Shown: piece after piece, positions 26,230-34,975 of the stretch
Position numbering within the stretch: the stretch's first letter is position 1
Layout: each line of letters opens with the position of its first letter
NCBI GenBank assembly: GCA_003576845.1
Contig: QEVJ01000016.1
Coordinates: forward strand, 1-64,000
DNA: 64,000 nt
Direction: 5' to 3'
Source of the DNA: Planctomycetota bacterium
GTDB taxonomy: Bacteria > Planctomycetota > Planctomycetia > Pirellulales > PLA5
Translations under genes and position numbers: made by a program
The notes under the pieces: model-generated
Databases searched by the model: none
Told to the model about the DNA's origin: nothing
The model's input: the letters and a program-made list of their open reading frames with translations, nothing else

Positions 26230-26526
26230 ATGAAAAAGCCTCTCGATCGAACGAAAGTGAATACGCTCGCTGAGGAAATCGACGCGTATTCGAAGGCGGG
26301 AATTGGCCTGTGGAATGGAGCAGAGATAGCCCCGATCGCCGTGCGCCGCTGGTCGAGTTTTGATCGCCGCCACAAGACCAAACATCCGACAACCGCAGAC
26401 CGCGTGAGTGACTTGGCGAAAGGGTTACAGGCCCATTACGAGCCTGACATGCCCTACACGCACATGACCGAGTGGATGAACCTTGCCGAGCTCATCGCGA
26501 AGTTTCTCGATGATTTATGGGAGTGA
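26230..26526 (+). CDS. Small hypothetical protein
   Basis: This is a 98-residue open frame encoding a soluble, mixed-charge protein (for example IGLWNGAEIAPIAVRRW and EWMNLAELIAKFLDDLWE). The C-terminal 25 residues could form an amphipathic helix. No family is recognised. Base composition is less GC-rich than its neighbours, like the adjacent toxin-antitoxin pair, so it may belong to the same acquired patch. There is no convincing ribosome-binding site. It could be a remnant. Confidence 0.4.
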   Translation: MKKPLDRTKVNTLAEEIDAYSKAGIGLWNGAEIAPIAVRRWSSFDRRHKTKHPTTADRVSDLAKGLQAHYEPDMPYTHMTEWMNLAELIAKFLDDLWE

Positions 26527-26584
26527 ATGCCGGACAGCAATCGGATTCGACGTACGATTTGCCAAACCGTTAAAGTTCGGAAAA

Positions 26585-26614
26585 CTGGCATCGAAGGCGG
26601 GGTCCACCTAGAAT
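26585..26614 (+). promoter_or_regulatory. Sigma70-like promoter for the toxin-antitoxin pair
   Basis: CTGGCA (26585-26590) and TAGAAT (26609-26614) are separated by 18 bases. The -10 box matches TATAAT at five of six positions, and it lies about 48 bases before the antitoxin start. Confidence 0.4.
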
Positions 26615-26662
26615 AGATTGATCGTGGCGACACGCTACCCACAAAGAGTAAGGAGTACGAGG

Positions 26663-26905
26663 ATGTCGACGGTTTCCGAAATCTTGTCCGCAGCCTTAAC
26701 TCTAACGACTTCCGAACGCGCGGAAGTTGCCCACGAACTCCTGTTGAGTCTTGAACCCGAGGACTCCGACGCCCTCCAGCAAGCGTGGGCCGAGGAAATA
26801 CAAGAGCGATTGCAGGCGATACGCGAAGGCCGCGCCACGTTGCGAGATGGGGACGAAGTGCTCGCAGATATCAGTAAGTCTCTTGAATCGCAACGTGTCG
26901 AATGA
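26663..26905 (+). CDS. Antitoxin, addiction-module component family
   Basis: This is an 80-residue acidic protein of the addiction-module component type (TIGR02574/PF09720): MSTVSEILSAALTLTTSERA, then EVAHELLLSLEP and a Glu/Asp-rich C-terminus. It would neutralise the adjacent toxin by binding. AAGGAG lies about eight bases before the ATG, which fixes the start. Its last four bases overlap the toxin start (ATGA), the usual arrangement of translationally coupled type II pairs. The composition is less GC-rich than the surrounding core genes, which suggests transfer. Confidence 0.88.
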   Translation: MSTVSEILSAALTLTTSERAEVAHELLLSLEPEDSDALQQAWAEEIQERLQAIREGRATLRDGDEVLADISKSLESQRVE

Positions 26906-27216
26906 AACTGGAAGTCGACTCCCACGCCGAAGCGGAATTACACGAAGCGGCGGTGTGGTACAGCCGTCAGCGAAGTGGTCTAGGCAACGAGTTCCTCGCG
27001 GAAGTCAAAGATGCTTTCTCGCGTATTCGCGAAGCCCCCGCTAGGTCCTCGCAACTTGAAACACTTCCTAACGGATCAAGAGTCCGACGGATGCTCTTAA
27101 AGCGCTTCCCATACTCCATCATTTATGAAGTGAAGTCCGATACCGTTTACGTCCTTGCTGTTGCGCACGTGCGGCGTCGTCCCAACTACTGGTCCAGAAG
27201 GCGACGCCGCAATTAG
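26902..27216 (+). CDS. RelE/ParE-family toxin
   Basis: This is a 104-residue basic protein. It begins with the ParE-like LEVDSHAEAELHEAAVWYS helix and ends with the conserved sheet RMLLKRFPYSIIYEV, then VYVLAVAHVRRRPNYW. Family members either cut mRNA on the ribosome (RelE type) or poison gyrase (ParE type); the sequence does not decide which. Translation is coupled to the antitoxin by a four-base overlap. It converges on the phosphodiesterase gene, only ~35 bases away. Confidence 0.9.
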   Translation: MKLEVDSHAEAELHEAAVWYSRQRSGLGNEFLAEVKDAFSRIREAPARSSQLETLPNGSRVRRMLLKRFPYSIIYEVKSDTVYVLAVAHVRRRPNYWSRRRRRN

Positions 27217-27251
27217 AGCCACAGTAGCGAAGTCGTGCGTATTCGGAATGG

Positions 27252-29957
27252 CTAGGCCGTCCGCTGACCCGGATACTTCACGCGGCCGTGATAGACGGCG
27301 ATCAGCGACTTGACGAGGCTTTCTTCGATCGTGTAGAGCTCTTGCAGCGTCAGGCCGCAGGCGTTGAACTGCCCATCGAGGAGGCGTTTCATGGCGATGT
27401 CGTGGACCAAGCTTTCGATCCGCGCGGGGGCGGGTTCGACGAGCGACCGGCTGGCGCTTTCGACCGCGTCGGCGAGCATGAGGACGGCCGCTTCCTTCGT
27501 TTGCGGCTTCGGACCGGGATAGCGGAAGCTGCTCTCGTCGACCGGGCGGTCGGGGTCGCTGGCCTTCTGTTCCGCGGCGGCGCGGCCATAAAAATACTCG
27601 ACCAGCGTCGTGCCGTGGTGCTGCTGAATGAAGTCGATGATCGGCTGCGGCAAATGGTGCTGTCGAGCGAGGTCGGCGCCGTCCTTGACGTGGGCGATGA
27701 TGATCAGCGTGCTCATGGCCGGCACGAGATCGTCGTGGCGGCTGCCGTTCATGCCCTGGTTCTCGACGAAGTAGCCCGGCTTGAGCATTTTGCCGATGTC
27801 GTGGAAATACGCGCCGACGCGGACGAGCAAGCCGTGTGCGCCGATGGCTTCGGCGGCAGCTTCGGCGATCGAGGCGACCATGATCGAATGGTTGTAGGTG
27901 CCCGGCGCGCGGCGGACGAGCTCTTGCAAGAGCGGGTGAGCCACGTCGCCGAGTTCGATCAGGCTCAAATCGGTTTGGACGCCGAACAAGTTCTCAATGA
28001 ACGGCAACAAGCCCGTCATCAAGAACGCGGCGACGAGTCCCCACAGGCCGCACCACAATGCCGCGTACACGACGGGCAGCGTCGGCGCGGGACCGGTGAG
28101 CGTATGAACGCCAAGCGACGTGAGGGCCGAGGCGACGCCGGCCGTAAGACCGACGTAGATCAGCTTCCGCCGGCTGCGAATTCGACCCAGCAGCAGAATC
28201 GCCACCGTAACTGTCGCCGTCAGCGCGACGAAGCTCGTCATGCCAAAGCCGGATAGAAACACGACCACGAGGGCGACGGCCGCGGAAAGCAGCATCGCCA
28301 GCTCTTGCTGATAGGCGACGGCGATGGTCATGCCGAAGAGCATCAGCGGAATGACTTCCGCCCGCAGGCCGTTCTCGTCCGCCAAGGCATAGGAAAGCAA
28401 GGCCGTCGCGGTGACCAGCGTCAATAGCAGCGAAAACCTGGCGAGATTGGAGATCAGCCGCGGTTCGCGGAACGCGATGTAAAAGCCGCACAGCGTGAAT
28501 AGCGCAATGAACATGCCGGCGACCGCGGCGCTGCGCATGGCACGATCGTACCAGTTCGGCTGGGCTTGCTCGGAATTGTACTCGAGCATCAAGAGCGCGA
28601 GCGTCGCCGGAGTCAGCGGTTCGCCGGCCGGCGCCAGGGGCATACCGGGTTGATAGGCGATCTTGACGGTTTCGACCTCGGCCGCCGCCTCTTCCTTCGA
28701 CTGGGCCGTGAGCTTGCTGTTGTACGTCAGCGTGTTGACCTCGCCGAGCTTCTTGCGGAGCCAGTCGACGCAAATGTCGTGCACGAACGGCGAGGATATC
28801 TTGCCAGACAGGTCGCGTTCGACGTCGGGAAGCAGGTCGCCGATCAACACCTCGCCGATCGCGAATTTGGAGGTTTCTCCCCGGCCGTCGCGCACGCGGA
28901 GATGAACCTGGTTGCCGTCGTGCTCCTTCGGCAGAGCGTCCATCACGCCGTGCTTGATCAGCGGAGCGAACACCGCGTCGATGGCATTCTTGAACTCCAG
29001 ACGCTGCGTTTCGTCGCCCAATCCCGCGCGGAACTGGTCGAGCGCGATTTCCTCGGCCGTCTTCGGGGGCGGCGGAGGCTGCGGTTTGACGGGTTCGGGT
29101 TGTTTGGTCTCGGGCGGTTTCGTTTCCGGCTGCTTCGATTCGGGCTCGGCGGATTCGGGTTCGGTCGCTTCAGGTTGGTCGGGCTTCGCAGAAGGAGTTT
29201 GCTCCTCATTCGATGCCGCGGGAGACGTTTTCGACGCGGCGCCCGCCGTGTCGCCCGGTTCCTTCGCCTTATCGTCCGCGTTTTCCTGCGGCGAGGACTG
29301 TGGCGTGGATTCGGGCGGATTCGCCGGGGCGGGCGCGTCCGCTGGTTCCGACGCCTTTACGTCGTCGACAAGCGCGACAAGTGCGAACGGAAGCCGAGTC
29401 GAACGGCTCGCACGCTCGGCCGCAGGCACGGGCATCGTCACGGGCAAGGTTGCCCGCTTGGCATGGGGCAACGTTTCCGTCGGTGTCTTCGCTTTGTCCG
29501 CGGGGTTCGGCGCAGGCTTCGCTTGCGGCGGCGGCGCGTAGAACTCTTGCCACTGCGTCCGCACCTTGTCGTCGACCGCCGGCGCCGTCAGCGCGGCGAC
29601 TTTGTTCTTGAGCTCTTCGCGGAGATTGACCAACACGTCTTCGTTGTTGTCGTAAACGCACAGGGCCGCCGACCGGGCAACCTCGCGCTGCTGGTGCGTC
29701 TTGATCAGATCTTCCTGGCTGAAAGGATAGGTCACGACGATCGTCCGCAGCGGCGTATCGCCGATGCGATAGGGAAACGGCCGCTTGCCCGCTCCCGTCA
29801 CGGCCCACATGATCGCGGCGGCGACCACGCACATCCCCAACCGCAAGAGCACGTCGCGCTGCTGCAACCGGTCGATCGCCGCCTCGAACAAGCCCGGAGG
29901 CAGTTCGAGCCGCGTGACGCGGGGCGTTTTCGGGCGTTTGAGATTGGCGTTCTGCAT
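27252..29957 (-). CDS. 7TM-HD phosphodiesterase, PgpH/YqfF type
   Basis: This is a 901-residue inner-membrane protein. After one N-terminal membrane segment (~40-56) comes an extracytoplasmic 7TM-HDED domain (~60-480), interrupted by a Pro/Glu/Lys-rich linker at ~140-300. Seven membrane helices (~490-680) follow, then a cytoplasmic HD domain (TYNHSIM at ~688; FHDIGK at ~718-719; a further His in QHHGTTL). Characterised members hydrolyse cyclic di-AMP. Start ATG 29957 is chosen because the longer frame is translated repeat sequence. PhoH followed by this family on one strand is a common order; ybeY, often next, is absent here. Confidence 0.9.
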   Translation of the reverse strand: MQNANLKRPKTPRVTRLELPPGLFEAAIDRLQQRDVLLRLGMCVVAAAIMWAVTGAGKRPFPYRIGDTPLRTIVVTYPFSQEDLIKTHQQREVARSAALCVYDNNEDVLVNLREELKNKVAALTAPAVDDKVRTQWQEFYAPPPQAKPAPNPADKAKTPTETLPHAKRATLPVTMPVPAAERASRSTRLPFALVALVDDVKASEPADAPAPANPPESTPQSSPQENADDKAKEPGDTAGAASKTSPAASNEEQTPSAKPDQPEATEPESAEPESKQPETKPPETKQPEPVKPQPPPPPKTAEEIALDQFRAGLGDETQRLEFKNAIDAVFAPLIKHGVMDALPKEHDGNQVHLRVRDGRGETSKFAIGEVLIGDLLPDVERDLSGKISSPFVHDICVDWLRKKLGEVNTLTYNSKLTAQSKEEAAAEVETVKIAYQPGMPLAPAGEPLTPATLALLMLEYNSEQAQPNWYDRAMRSAAVAGMFIALFTLCGFYIAFREPRLISNLARFSLLLTLVTATALLSYALADENGLRAEVIPLMLFGMTIAVAYQQELAMLLSAAVALVVVFLSGFGMTSFVALTATVTVAILLLGRIRSRRKLIYVGLTAGVASALTSLGVHTLTGPAPTLPVVYAALWCGLWGLVAAFLMTGLLPFIENLFGVQTDLSLIELGDVAHPLLQELVRRAPGTYNHSIMVASIAEAAAEAIGAHGLLVRVGAYFHDIGKMLKPGYFVENQGMNGSRHDDLVPAMSTLIIIAHVKDGADLARQHHLPQPIIDFIQQHHGTTLVEYFYGRAAAEQKASDPDRPVDESSFRYPGPKPQTKEAAVLMLADAVESASRSLVEPAPARIESLVHDIAMKRLLDGQFNACGLTLQELYTIEESLVKSLIAVYHGRVKYPGQRTA

Positions 29958-29969
29958 GATTTCAAGTCG

Positions 29970-30075
29970 GGTGGCAGGGGTGGCTTGTCCACCCGTGCGA
30001 AGCGGCGACCGCTCGCTCGGACGGAAGAGTCGTTTGCCGCCGCTCACGGGTGGACAAGCCACCCGTGCCACCCCA
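29970..30075. repeat. Long inverted repeat (GTGGCTTGTCCACCCGTG family)
   Basis: The left arm (29970-~30000) and right arm (~30039-30075) are complementary over ~30 bases, including GGTGGCTTGTCCACCCGTG and its complement. It sits in the gap between phoH and the phosphodiesterase gene, starting 12 bases upstream of the latter's ATG. A single related arm occurs at 57114. Confidence 0.85.
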
Positions 30076-30098
30076 CGTGTATTCCTCTGATTATTGCA

Positions 30099-31061
30099 TT
30101 ACCGTTTCTTGGCCTTCACGACCGGCGCATCTTCGTATGCTCGCACGATTTGCTGCACGAGGCGGTGGCGCACGATGTCGGCCTCGTTGAGGCGGATATC
30201 GCAGAATCCTTCTATGTGGTGCAGCCGTCGCAGGGCATCGGTCAGCCCGTTCTGCTGGTGCGGCGGCAGGTCGACTTGGGTGGTGTCGCCGGACACGACG
30301 ATCTTCGATCCCATGCCCATCCGCGTGAGAAACATCTTCATCTGGGCGATGGTCGTATTCTGGGCTTCGTCGAGGATGATGAAGGCCTCGTTGAGCGTCC
30401 GCCCGCGCATATAGGCCAGCGGAATCACCTCGATGACGTCCTGCTCCTGGAAGCGGCGGAACTGCTCGTAGTCGATCATCTCGCGGAGGGCGTCGAGCAG
30501 GGGCCGCTGATACGGATGAATCTTGGCCTGCAAGTCGCCGGGCAGAAACCCGAGGCTTTCGCCGGCTTCCACGGCGGGCCGCACCAGCACGATCTTGCGA
30601 ATCCGCTTTTGCTTGAGCGCGGTCACGGCCATGGCGACGGCGAGATACGTTTTGCCCGTGCCGGCCGGACCGATGCAAAAGACGAGGTCGTGTTTGGCGA
30701 GGGCTTCGCAGTAGCGGGCCTGACCCGGCGTCTTGGGCTTGATCTTGCGGCCCGGCTCGAACACGTCGATCAGGAAGGAAAGTTCCGGCACGGCCTGCTC
30801 GACGCCGCGAATCCGGCTCAAGATGCCGGACACGTCCTCGGGCGAGGCCACGCCTTTGCGGGCAATGAGCGTTTTGAGTTCCTCGAAGACGTGCGTGGCC
30901 TGTTCGACGGCCGCCTCTTCTCCCTCGACCTGAATCTGGCCGTCGCGCGCGAATACTTGCACGCCAAGTCCTTCACGGATTTGCCGCAGGTGCTGGTCGC
31001 GGGGACCAAAGAGGGCGAGCAACGCGGTCGAATCGCCGACCGAAATGGTAGCTTCGAACAT
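30099..31061 (-). CDS. ybeZ: PhoH-family ATPase (YbeZ type)
   Basis: This is a 320-residue cytoplasmic NTPase. The N-terminal KH-like region (GPRDQHLRQIREGLGVQVFARD) and the PhoH core are typical of YbeZ: Walker A IGPAGTGKTYLA (~130-141), LVRPAVEAGESLGFLPGDLQ, Walker B IILDEAQNTT, and VSGDTTQVDLP. YbeZ works with YbeY in rRNA and ribosome maturation. The ATG at 31061 matches the family length; upstream frame extension has no support. It is co-directional with the phosphodiesterase gene and probably in one transcription unit, with cdsA upstream across 269 bases. Confidence 0.93.
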   Translation of the reverse strand: MFEATISVGDSTALLALFGPRDQHLRQIREGLGVQVFARDGQIQVEGEEAAVEQATHVFEELKTLIARKGVASPEDVSGILSRIRGVEQAVPELSFLIDVFEPGRKIKPKTPGQARYCEALAKHDLVFCIGPAGTGKTYLAVAMAVTALKQKRIRKIVLVRPAVEAGESLGFLPGDLQAKIHPYQRPLLDALREMIDYEQFRRFQEQDVIEVIPLAYMRGRTLNEAFIILDEAQNTTIAQMKMFLTRMGMGSKIVVSGDTTQVDLPPHQQNGLTDALRRLHHIEGFCDIRLNEADIVRHRLVQQIVRAYEDAPVVKAKKR

Positions 31062-31330
31062 GCTCACTGCGGCGAGGTGACGTTCCGGCCGCGAATGGGA
31101 AAGGACGTGCTCAAAGGCCGCGACGGTTGCGTTCCCGTTAGCCGGGCATTTCGATGCGGAGCGCGTCGCGCCTTGAATTGTACGCTTGTCGCGCCGCCGT
31201 AAACCGGGCCGTCGACAACTCCACAACTATACCCGAAAGACCCGCGAGCGTCGCGACGAAACACTGTCGCGTTCGTAAATAGTTACTCGAAAACGACTTA
31301 CGCCCCGAGATTGGCCCGAGTCCCCAGCCC

Positions 31331-32209
31331 CTATCCTCGTACCACCCCGGCCGCCCACAGCAAATAGGCCACCGGCGCTGCGAAGAGGATCGAATCCAAC
31401 ACGTCGAGCACTCCGCCGAAACCCGGCATCCAGCGGCTGGAGTCCTTAACCCCGGCATCGCGCTTGAGCAGCGACTCGGCCAGGTCGCCCATCATGCCGG
31501 TGAAACCGACCGTTGCTCCGTAAACGAGCCAGCCGAGTCCGAGCGTGGCTTCGTCGCTTCCCAACGACCTCAAGGCGAGGTATGAAGCGAGGCAGGCCAG
31601 CGCGATTCCGCCCGCCGCGCCTTCGAGCGTTTTGCCCGGGCTGATCCGCGGCGACATTTTGTGCCGCCCGAAGAGCCGGCCGAAGGTATAAGCCCCGATG
31701 TCGCAGGACTTTACGACGGCCACTAGCGAGACGAGCGGCAACAGCCCGCCAAGCAACCGCAGATGGACCAATAGCGACATGAACACGCCGACGTAAACGA
31801 TCCCCAGCGCCGCTCCCGCGACGTTGGCAATCGACGCGCCGGGCTCGCGATAACGCCGCATCTCGACGGCAAACGCGAGCATCAAACCAAGCGCCGCCGC
31901 CGCCAGAGGCCAGCCGAGCTCGCCGATCGAGCAATTCGGCGGATACGACGAACCGCCGAGCGGCCAGTAGACGACCACCGCGTTGCTTGCCACGACGGCG
32001 GCGCACGTCGCCAGCGTCGTCCCGCGATGCGGTCGTAGCCCGCGCATCGCCCCAAGCTGCCAAAGCTCGTCCGCGGCGAGCAGGCTCAATGCGACGGCCA
32101 CCGGCAGCAACACCATGCCGGGATGCGCGAGCCGCGCGTCGGCCCAACAGAGCGCGACGAGCGCGGCGATGAATACGGTTCCAAGGAAGAGACGCCAAAC
32201 GAGATTCAC
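31331..32209 (-). CDS. cdsA: Phosphatidate cytidylyltransferase CdsA
   Basis: CdsA makes CDP-diacylglycerol from phosphatidate and CTP, the branch point of phospholipid synthesis, in the inner membrane. The 292-residue protein has about seven to eight hydrophobic segments. It ends with the family signature SLLKRDAGVKDSS followed by PGFGGVLDVLDSILFAAP, containing the conserved Lys, Arg, Asp and the DxxxD-type metal site. It also has the SPGKTLEG motif. The start is GTG with no obvious ribosome-binding site. It lies upstream of phoH on the same strand. Confidence 0.94.
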   Translation of the reverse strand: MNLVWRLFLGTVFIAALVALCWADARLAHPGMVLLPVAVALSLLAADELWQLGAMRGLRPHRGTTLATCAAVVASNAVVVYWPLGGSSYPPNCSIGELGWPLAAAALGLMLAFAVEMRRYREPGASIANVAGAALGIVYVGVFMSLLVHLRLLGGLLPLVSLVAVVKSCDIGAYTFGRLFGRHKMSPRISPGKTLEGAAGGIALACLASYLALRSLGSDEATLGLGWLVYGATVGFTGMMGDLAESLLKRDAGVKDSSRWMPGFGGVLDVLDSILFAAPVAYLLWAAGVVRG

Positions 32210-32304
32210 GCGCGGTACTCGACTGCGGTAGTTTCGGTGCGACGGTAGAACGCTATGGGGACCCGAATGTTAATCGAAAGAAGGCAATCGCGTTCCGATG
32301 TCGT

Positions 32305-33645
32305 TCATCGCTCGGCCGTCACTCGCCTCAAGCGCTCCTCGACTCCTGGAATCAACCGCACCGCGTTCTGGTAGTACACTTTCCGCAACACGTCGTCCGG
32401 CAGATCGACGCCGTAGATGCGCCAGAACCCCTGCGGCGGGAATTCATTTTCTGCGTAGGGAAAATACTCGTCGCGGGTCTGGAAGAACCGCCAGTGCAGC
32501 TTTAGCCGGTCGGCGGTCCGCGGTCCATCCGTGCCGAACATCACGCGGTCCGCGTATTTCACCAGGAACTCGCGTGCCGTGAAGGGTTGGCGGCCGAGTT
32601 CGGCAATTCGGGCGGCGATTTCGACGTGCAGGTTGGGATTCTCGTCGAGCCATCGTCCGACGGTCGAGAGGTCTTCCGGCAGGTTCGCCACGTGGGCCGC
32701 GATGAACGTCGTCTGCCGGTGCTTCTTCACCACACGCAGCAGCGCCGCGAGCAAGTCCGCGTGCTTCGGCCATTGCGGTCCGTGGAAACTCCAGTCGGGA
32801 TGCCGCCGCAACTCCTCCCAGCGTTCGTTGGTCGCGTCGATCGGCTCGAAAAACGCGAGCGGATCGGCCGTATGGATGAGCACGACCAGCTTGAGCCGTC
32901 CGCACGCTTCCCAAATCGGATCCCACTTCGGATCGTCGATCGTCGCGAGCGAGCCATCGGCATTCCGCACGCCCAAGCCAAACTCCTTGAAGAATTTGAG
33001 GCCACTTATGCCCGAGGCCTGAGCCGCGCGAAGCTGCTCGACGGTCCGTTCGACGAAGCCCGGTTGATTGCAGTCCCATGTCGCCGGCTGGTCCTGTTGG
33101 CCGCGGCCTTTGAAGTCGATGTTGGCCAAGATCGCGAACCGGTCGCGGTGCTTGGTCCACAACAGTCGTTGGTGATCTTCCAGCTTCGTGCCCAAGCCGC
33201 CGTCGAGGCTGACGCAGACGGCGATGTTTTGCTCGTCCATCAAGCGGACGAAGGCGTCGACCGCGTCCGACGAAACGACAGCCCGCCGCGATTCGCCTTT
33301 CGACTCTCCCTGCGATACGTCGACCGGCTTTTCGAGCCGCACCTGGGGATGCGTGTGCATGTCGATAACCGGAAATTTCGCCCGGGACACGTCGTGCTCG
33401 GCCACCTTGAGCATCGACCGCGGGCGGAACTGGTCGAGAGCCAATGGGCGACCCTCGCGGCCATCGAGCGGCGGCTCACTCGGCAAGATTCGTGGTGGCG
33501 GGTTGCCAAGAATCGAACATCGCCATGCCGCCAGGACGAGCAGTATTCCCAGAATCGCCGCGACGCATACCCGCAGTATCGTCGTGGCCTCCGGTGTCGT
33601 GCGCCCAAGGGCGTCTTCGTGTTGGACGTTACGTGGCTTACTCAC
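32305..33645 (-). CDS. Membrane-anchored amidohydrolase (Amidohydro_2 type)
   Basis: This protein of ~446 residues has an N-terminal membrane anchor (LRVCVAAILGILLVLAAW) and then a TIM-barrel metal-dependent hydrolase domain. The HxH metal motif is in VIDMHTHPQV, a later His in TFIAAHVANLPED, and the catalytic Asp in VMFGTDGPR. This is the layout of the Amidohydro_2 family, which includes decarboxylases and lactonases; the substrate is unknown. The start is uncertain. GTG 33645 overlaps the upstream gene's end by eight bases and is preferred; earlier TTG or ATG starts would overlap by 29-47 bases. The gene follows the ImmA/IrrE-like gene and may be read through from it. Confidence 0.82.
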   Translation of the reverse strand: MSKPRNVQHEDALGRTTPEATTILRVCVAAILGILLVLAAWRCSILGNPPPRILPSEPPLDGREGRPLALDQFRPRSMLKVAEHDVSRAKFPVIDMHTHPQVRLEKPVDVSQGESKGESRRAVVSSDAVDAFVRLMDEQNIAVCVSLDGGLGTKLEDHQRLLWTKHRDRFAILANIDFKGRGQQDQPATWDCNQPGFVERTVEQLRAAQASGISGLKFFKEFGLGVRNADGSLATIDDPKWDPIWEACGRLKLVVLIHTADPLAFFEPIDATNERWEELRRHPDWSFHGPQWPKHADLLAALLRVVKKHRQTTFIAAHVANLPEDLSTVGRWLDENPNLHVEIAARIAELGRQPFTAREFLVKYADRVMFGTDGPRTADRLKLHWRFFQTRDEYFPYAENEFPPQGFWRIYGVDLPDDVLRKVYYQNAVRLIPGVEERLRRVTAER

Positions 33646-34975
33646 AAGACAGCGAGATTCCGGCATTTTCCAGTTGATTTTCAATTACCCGTTCGCTAAC
33701 CGCGAACTCATTGCTCAAGGCTTCTACCGTTTCTCGATCCACCGGCGATGCCAACGCTCTGTCGCGCAATGCACTTTGGGGAGCAAGCAGTTCTGCCGCA
33801 AACGCCCTGGACGCCTTTTGGTCCCATGAGTATGCGCTCGTCACGAGACGCGGACTTTGCGAGTTCCCGGTCAGCGCATGATAGAAACCCCTCGCGGCGC
33901 GAAAACGCTGATTGCCTTGACGCTGCGGCTGGGGACCAACCGCAACGACTTCCCCATCGCGAACGCCAACCATTGATTGAACCCCGCGTCCGGGCACATG
34001 ATTACGCGCGACGATTCGAAACTTCCTGCCGAGTACCGGTCGCGCAATACCCTCAACCGAATCCAAAGGCGAATCCATCGCCAATCCGGCAATCCGGCGA
34101 GCTTCGCGCGCTGCTTGATATCCAAATCGAGAGGGCGTCTGTTGCTGAGTCGGCGAAGTAAATGCAGGCGCACGCTCGTTCGGAAGAATGTTCAATTCAT
34201 CTCGTATGGACTCCAGCCAAGCCCATTGCTCGCGGATCGAACCGCGGGTCGTCACTTCGGTTAGGTCGCGCACGATCGGTAAGTCAGGGTCGGGAAACGC
34301 CGTCTCAAGGAATCGCGCTAATTGAACGTCCAATGTCTCCGCGTCGTATGGGTCGATACCCATTCGTCCCGCAAGAATGCAGAACCGCTCTTCTTCGGCG
34401 TCCGCGCTCTGAATTGCCCGCCAATGTTGGTCCAATTCTTCGACTCGCCGATCGCTCAAACCTCTGACTCGGTCAACTACCGTGGCGACAAACTGAGCCA
34501 GGGAAACTCGAGTTGCCGTCGCCTCCAAAACGTTGCGTCCGTCGGACGAGAATTCGCCGGGCATGTGCGGCATCGCGCCGGGAGCGTCGGACCGCCACTC
34601 GGCCGTAAGATCGCGACCGTCGTGGTACACGTAAAGCGCAGGCAGCATCAGAGATGAGTCGGCAGCCCGCAAACAATGTCGCCGCGTCCATTCGAATTGC
34701 GCCGTTTCGTCCACGACCGCCGGAATCGTTTCGCCGGGCGGTCGTTCGTTTAGAAGCACCCACCAATTCTCGACAATCCAGGCGGCAATGGGAAACGCCG
34801 GAACGTAAAGGTTTTCGCGGTTGCCGCGCAGGTCCTTGTCCCAAAACGTCGAAACGCAGCGGTCTCCGACACGAATGCGCAATGCGCACCACGTCGCGCG
34901 CTCCACCGGGTCAGGCGCAGCCGGCTGGTTGATCGGATCGAATTCAAACAACAGAGATTTCGACACGGGGGGCAT
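33638..34975 (-). CDS. ImmA/IrrE-like protein lacking the HExxH zinc motif
   Basis: This is a ~445-residue cytoplasmic protein. The C-terminal ~100 residues resemble the end of ImmA/IrrE metallo-endopeptidases (KASRAFAAELLAPQSALRDR, then a helical EALSNEFAVSERVIENQL tail). Where the HExxH should be, the sequence reads ARGFYHAL, so the first His and the Glu are gone and peptidase activity is unlikely. The N-terminal half (ALRIRVGDRCVSTFWDKD, then AAWIVENWWVLL) is unassigned. The start is uncertain (ATG 34975 or GTG 34966). It overlaps the small upstream gene by ~30 bases, implying coupling. Composition is less GC-rich than its neighbours. I suspect a toxin-antitoxin-like or defence-related pair. 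Confidence 0.65.
   Translation of the reverse strand: MPPVSKSLLFEFDPINQPAAPDPVERATWCALRIRVGDRCVSTFWDKDLRGNRENLYVPAFPIAAWIVENWWVLLNERPPGETIPAVVDETAQFEWTRRHCLRAADSSLMLPALYVYHDGRDLTAEWRSDAPGAMPHMPGEFSSDGRNVLEATATRVSLAQFVATVVDRVRGLSDRRVEELDQHWRAIQSADAEEERFCILAGRMGIDPYDAETLDVQLARFLETAFPDPDLPIVRDLTEVTTRGSIREQWAWLESIRDELNILPNERAPAFTSPTQQQTPSRFGYQAAREARRIAGLAMDSPLDSVEGIARPVLGRKFRIVARNHVPGRGVQSMVGVRDGEVVAVGPQPQRQGNQRFRAARGFYHALTGNSQSPRLVTSAYSWDQKASRAFAAELLAPQSALRDRALASPVDRETVEALSNEFAVSERVIENQLENAGISLSCE

Noticed and set aside
29958-30071. The N-terminal extension of the phosphodiesterase
   Set aside because: It translates the dispersed hairpin repeat (CPPVSGGKRL-type text), so ATG 29957 is preferred.
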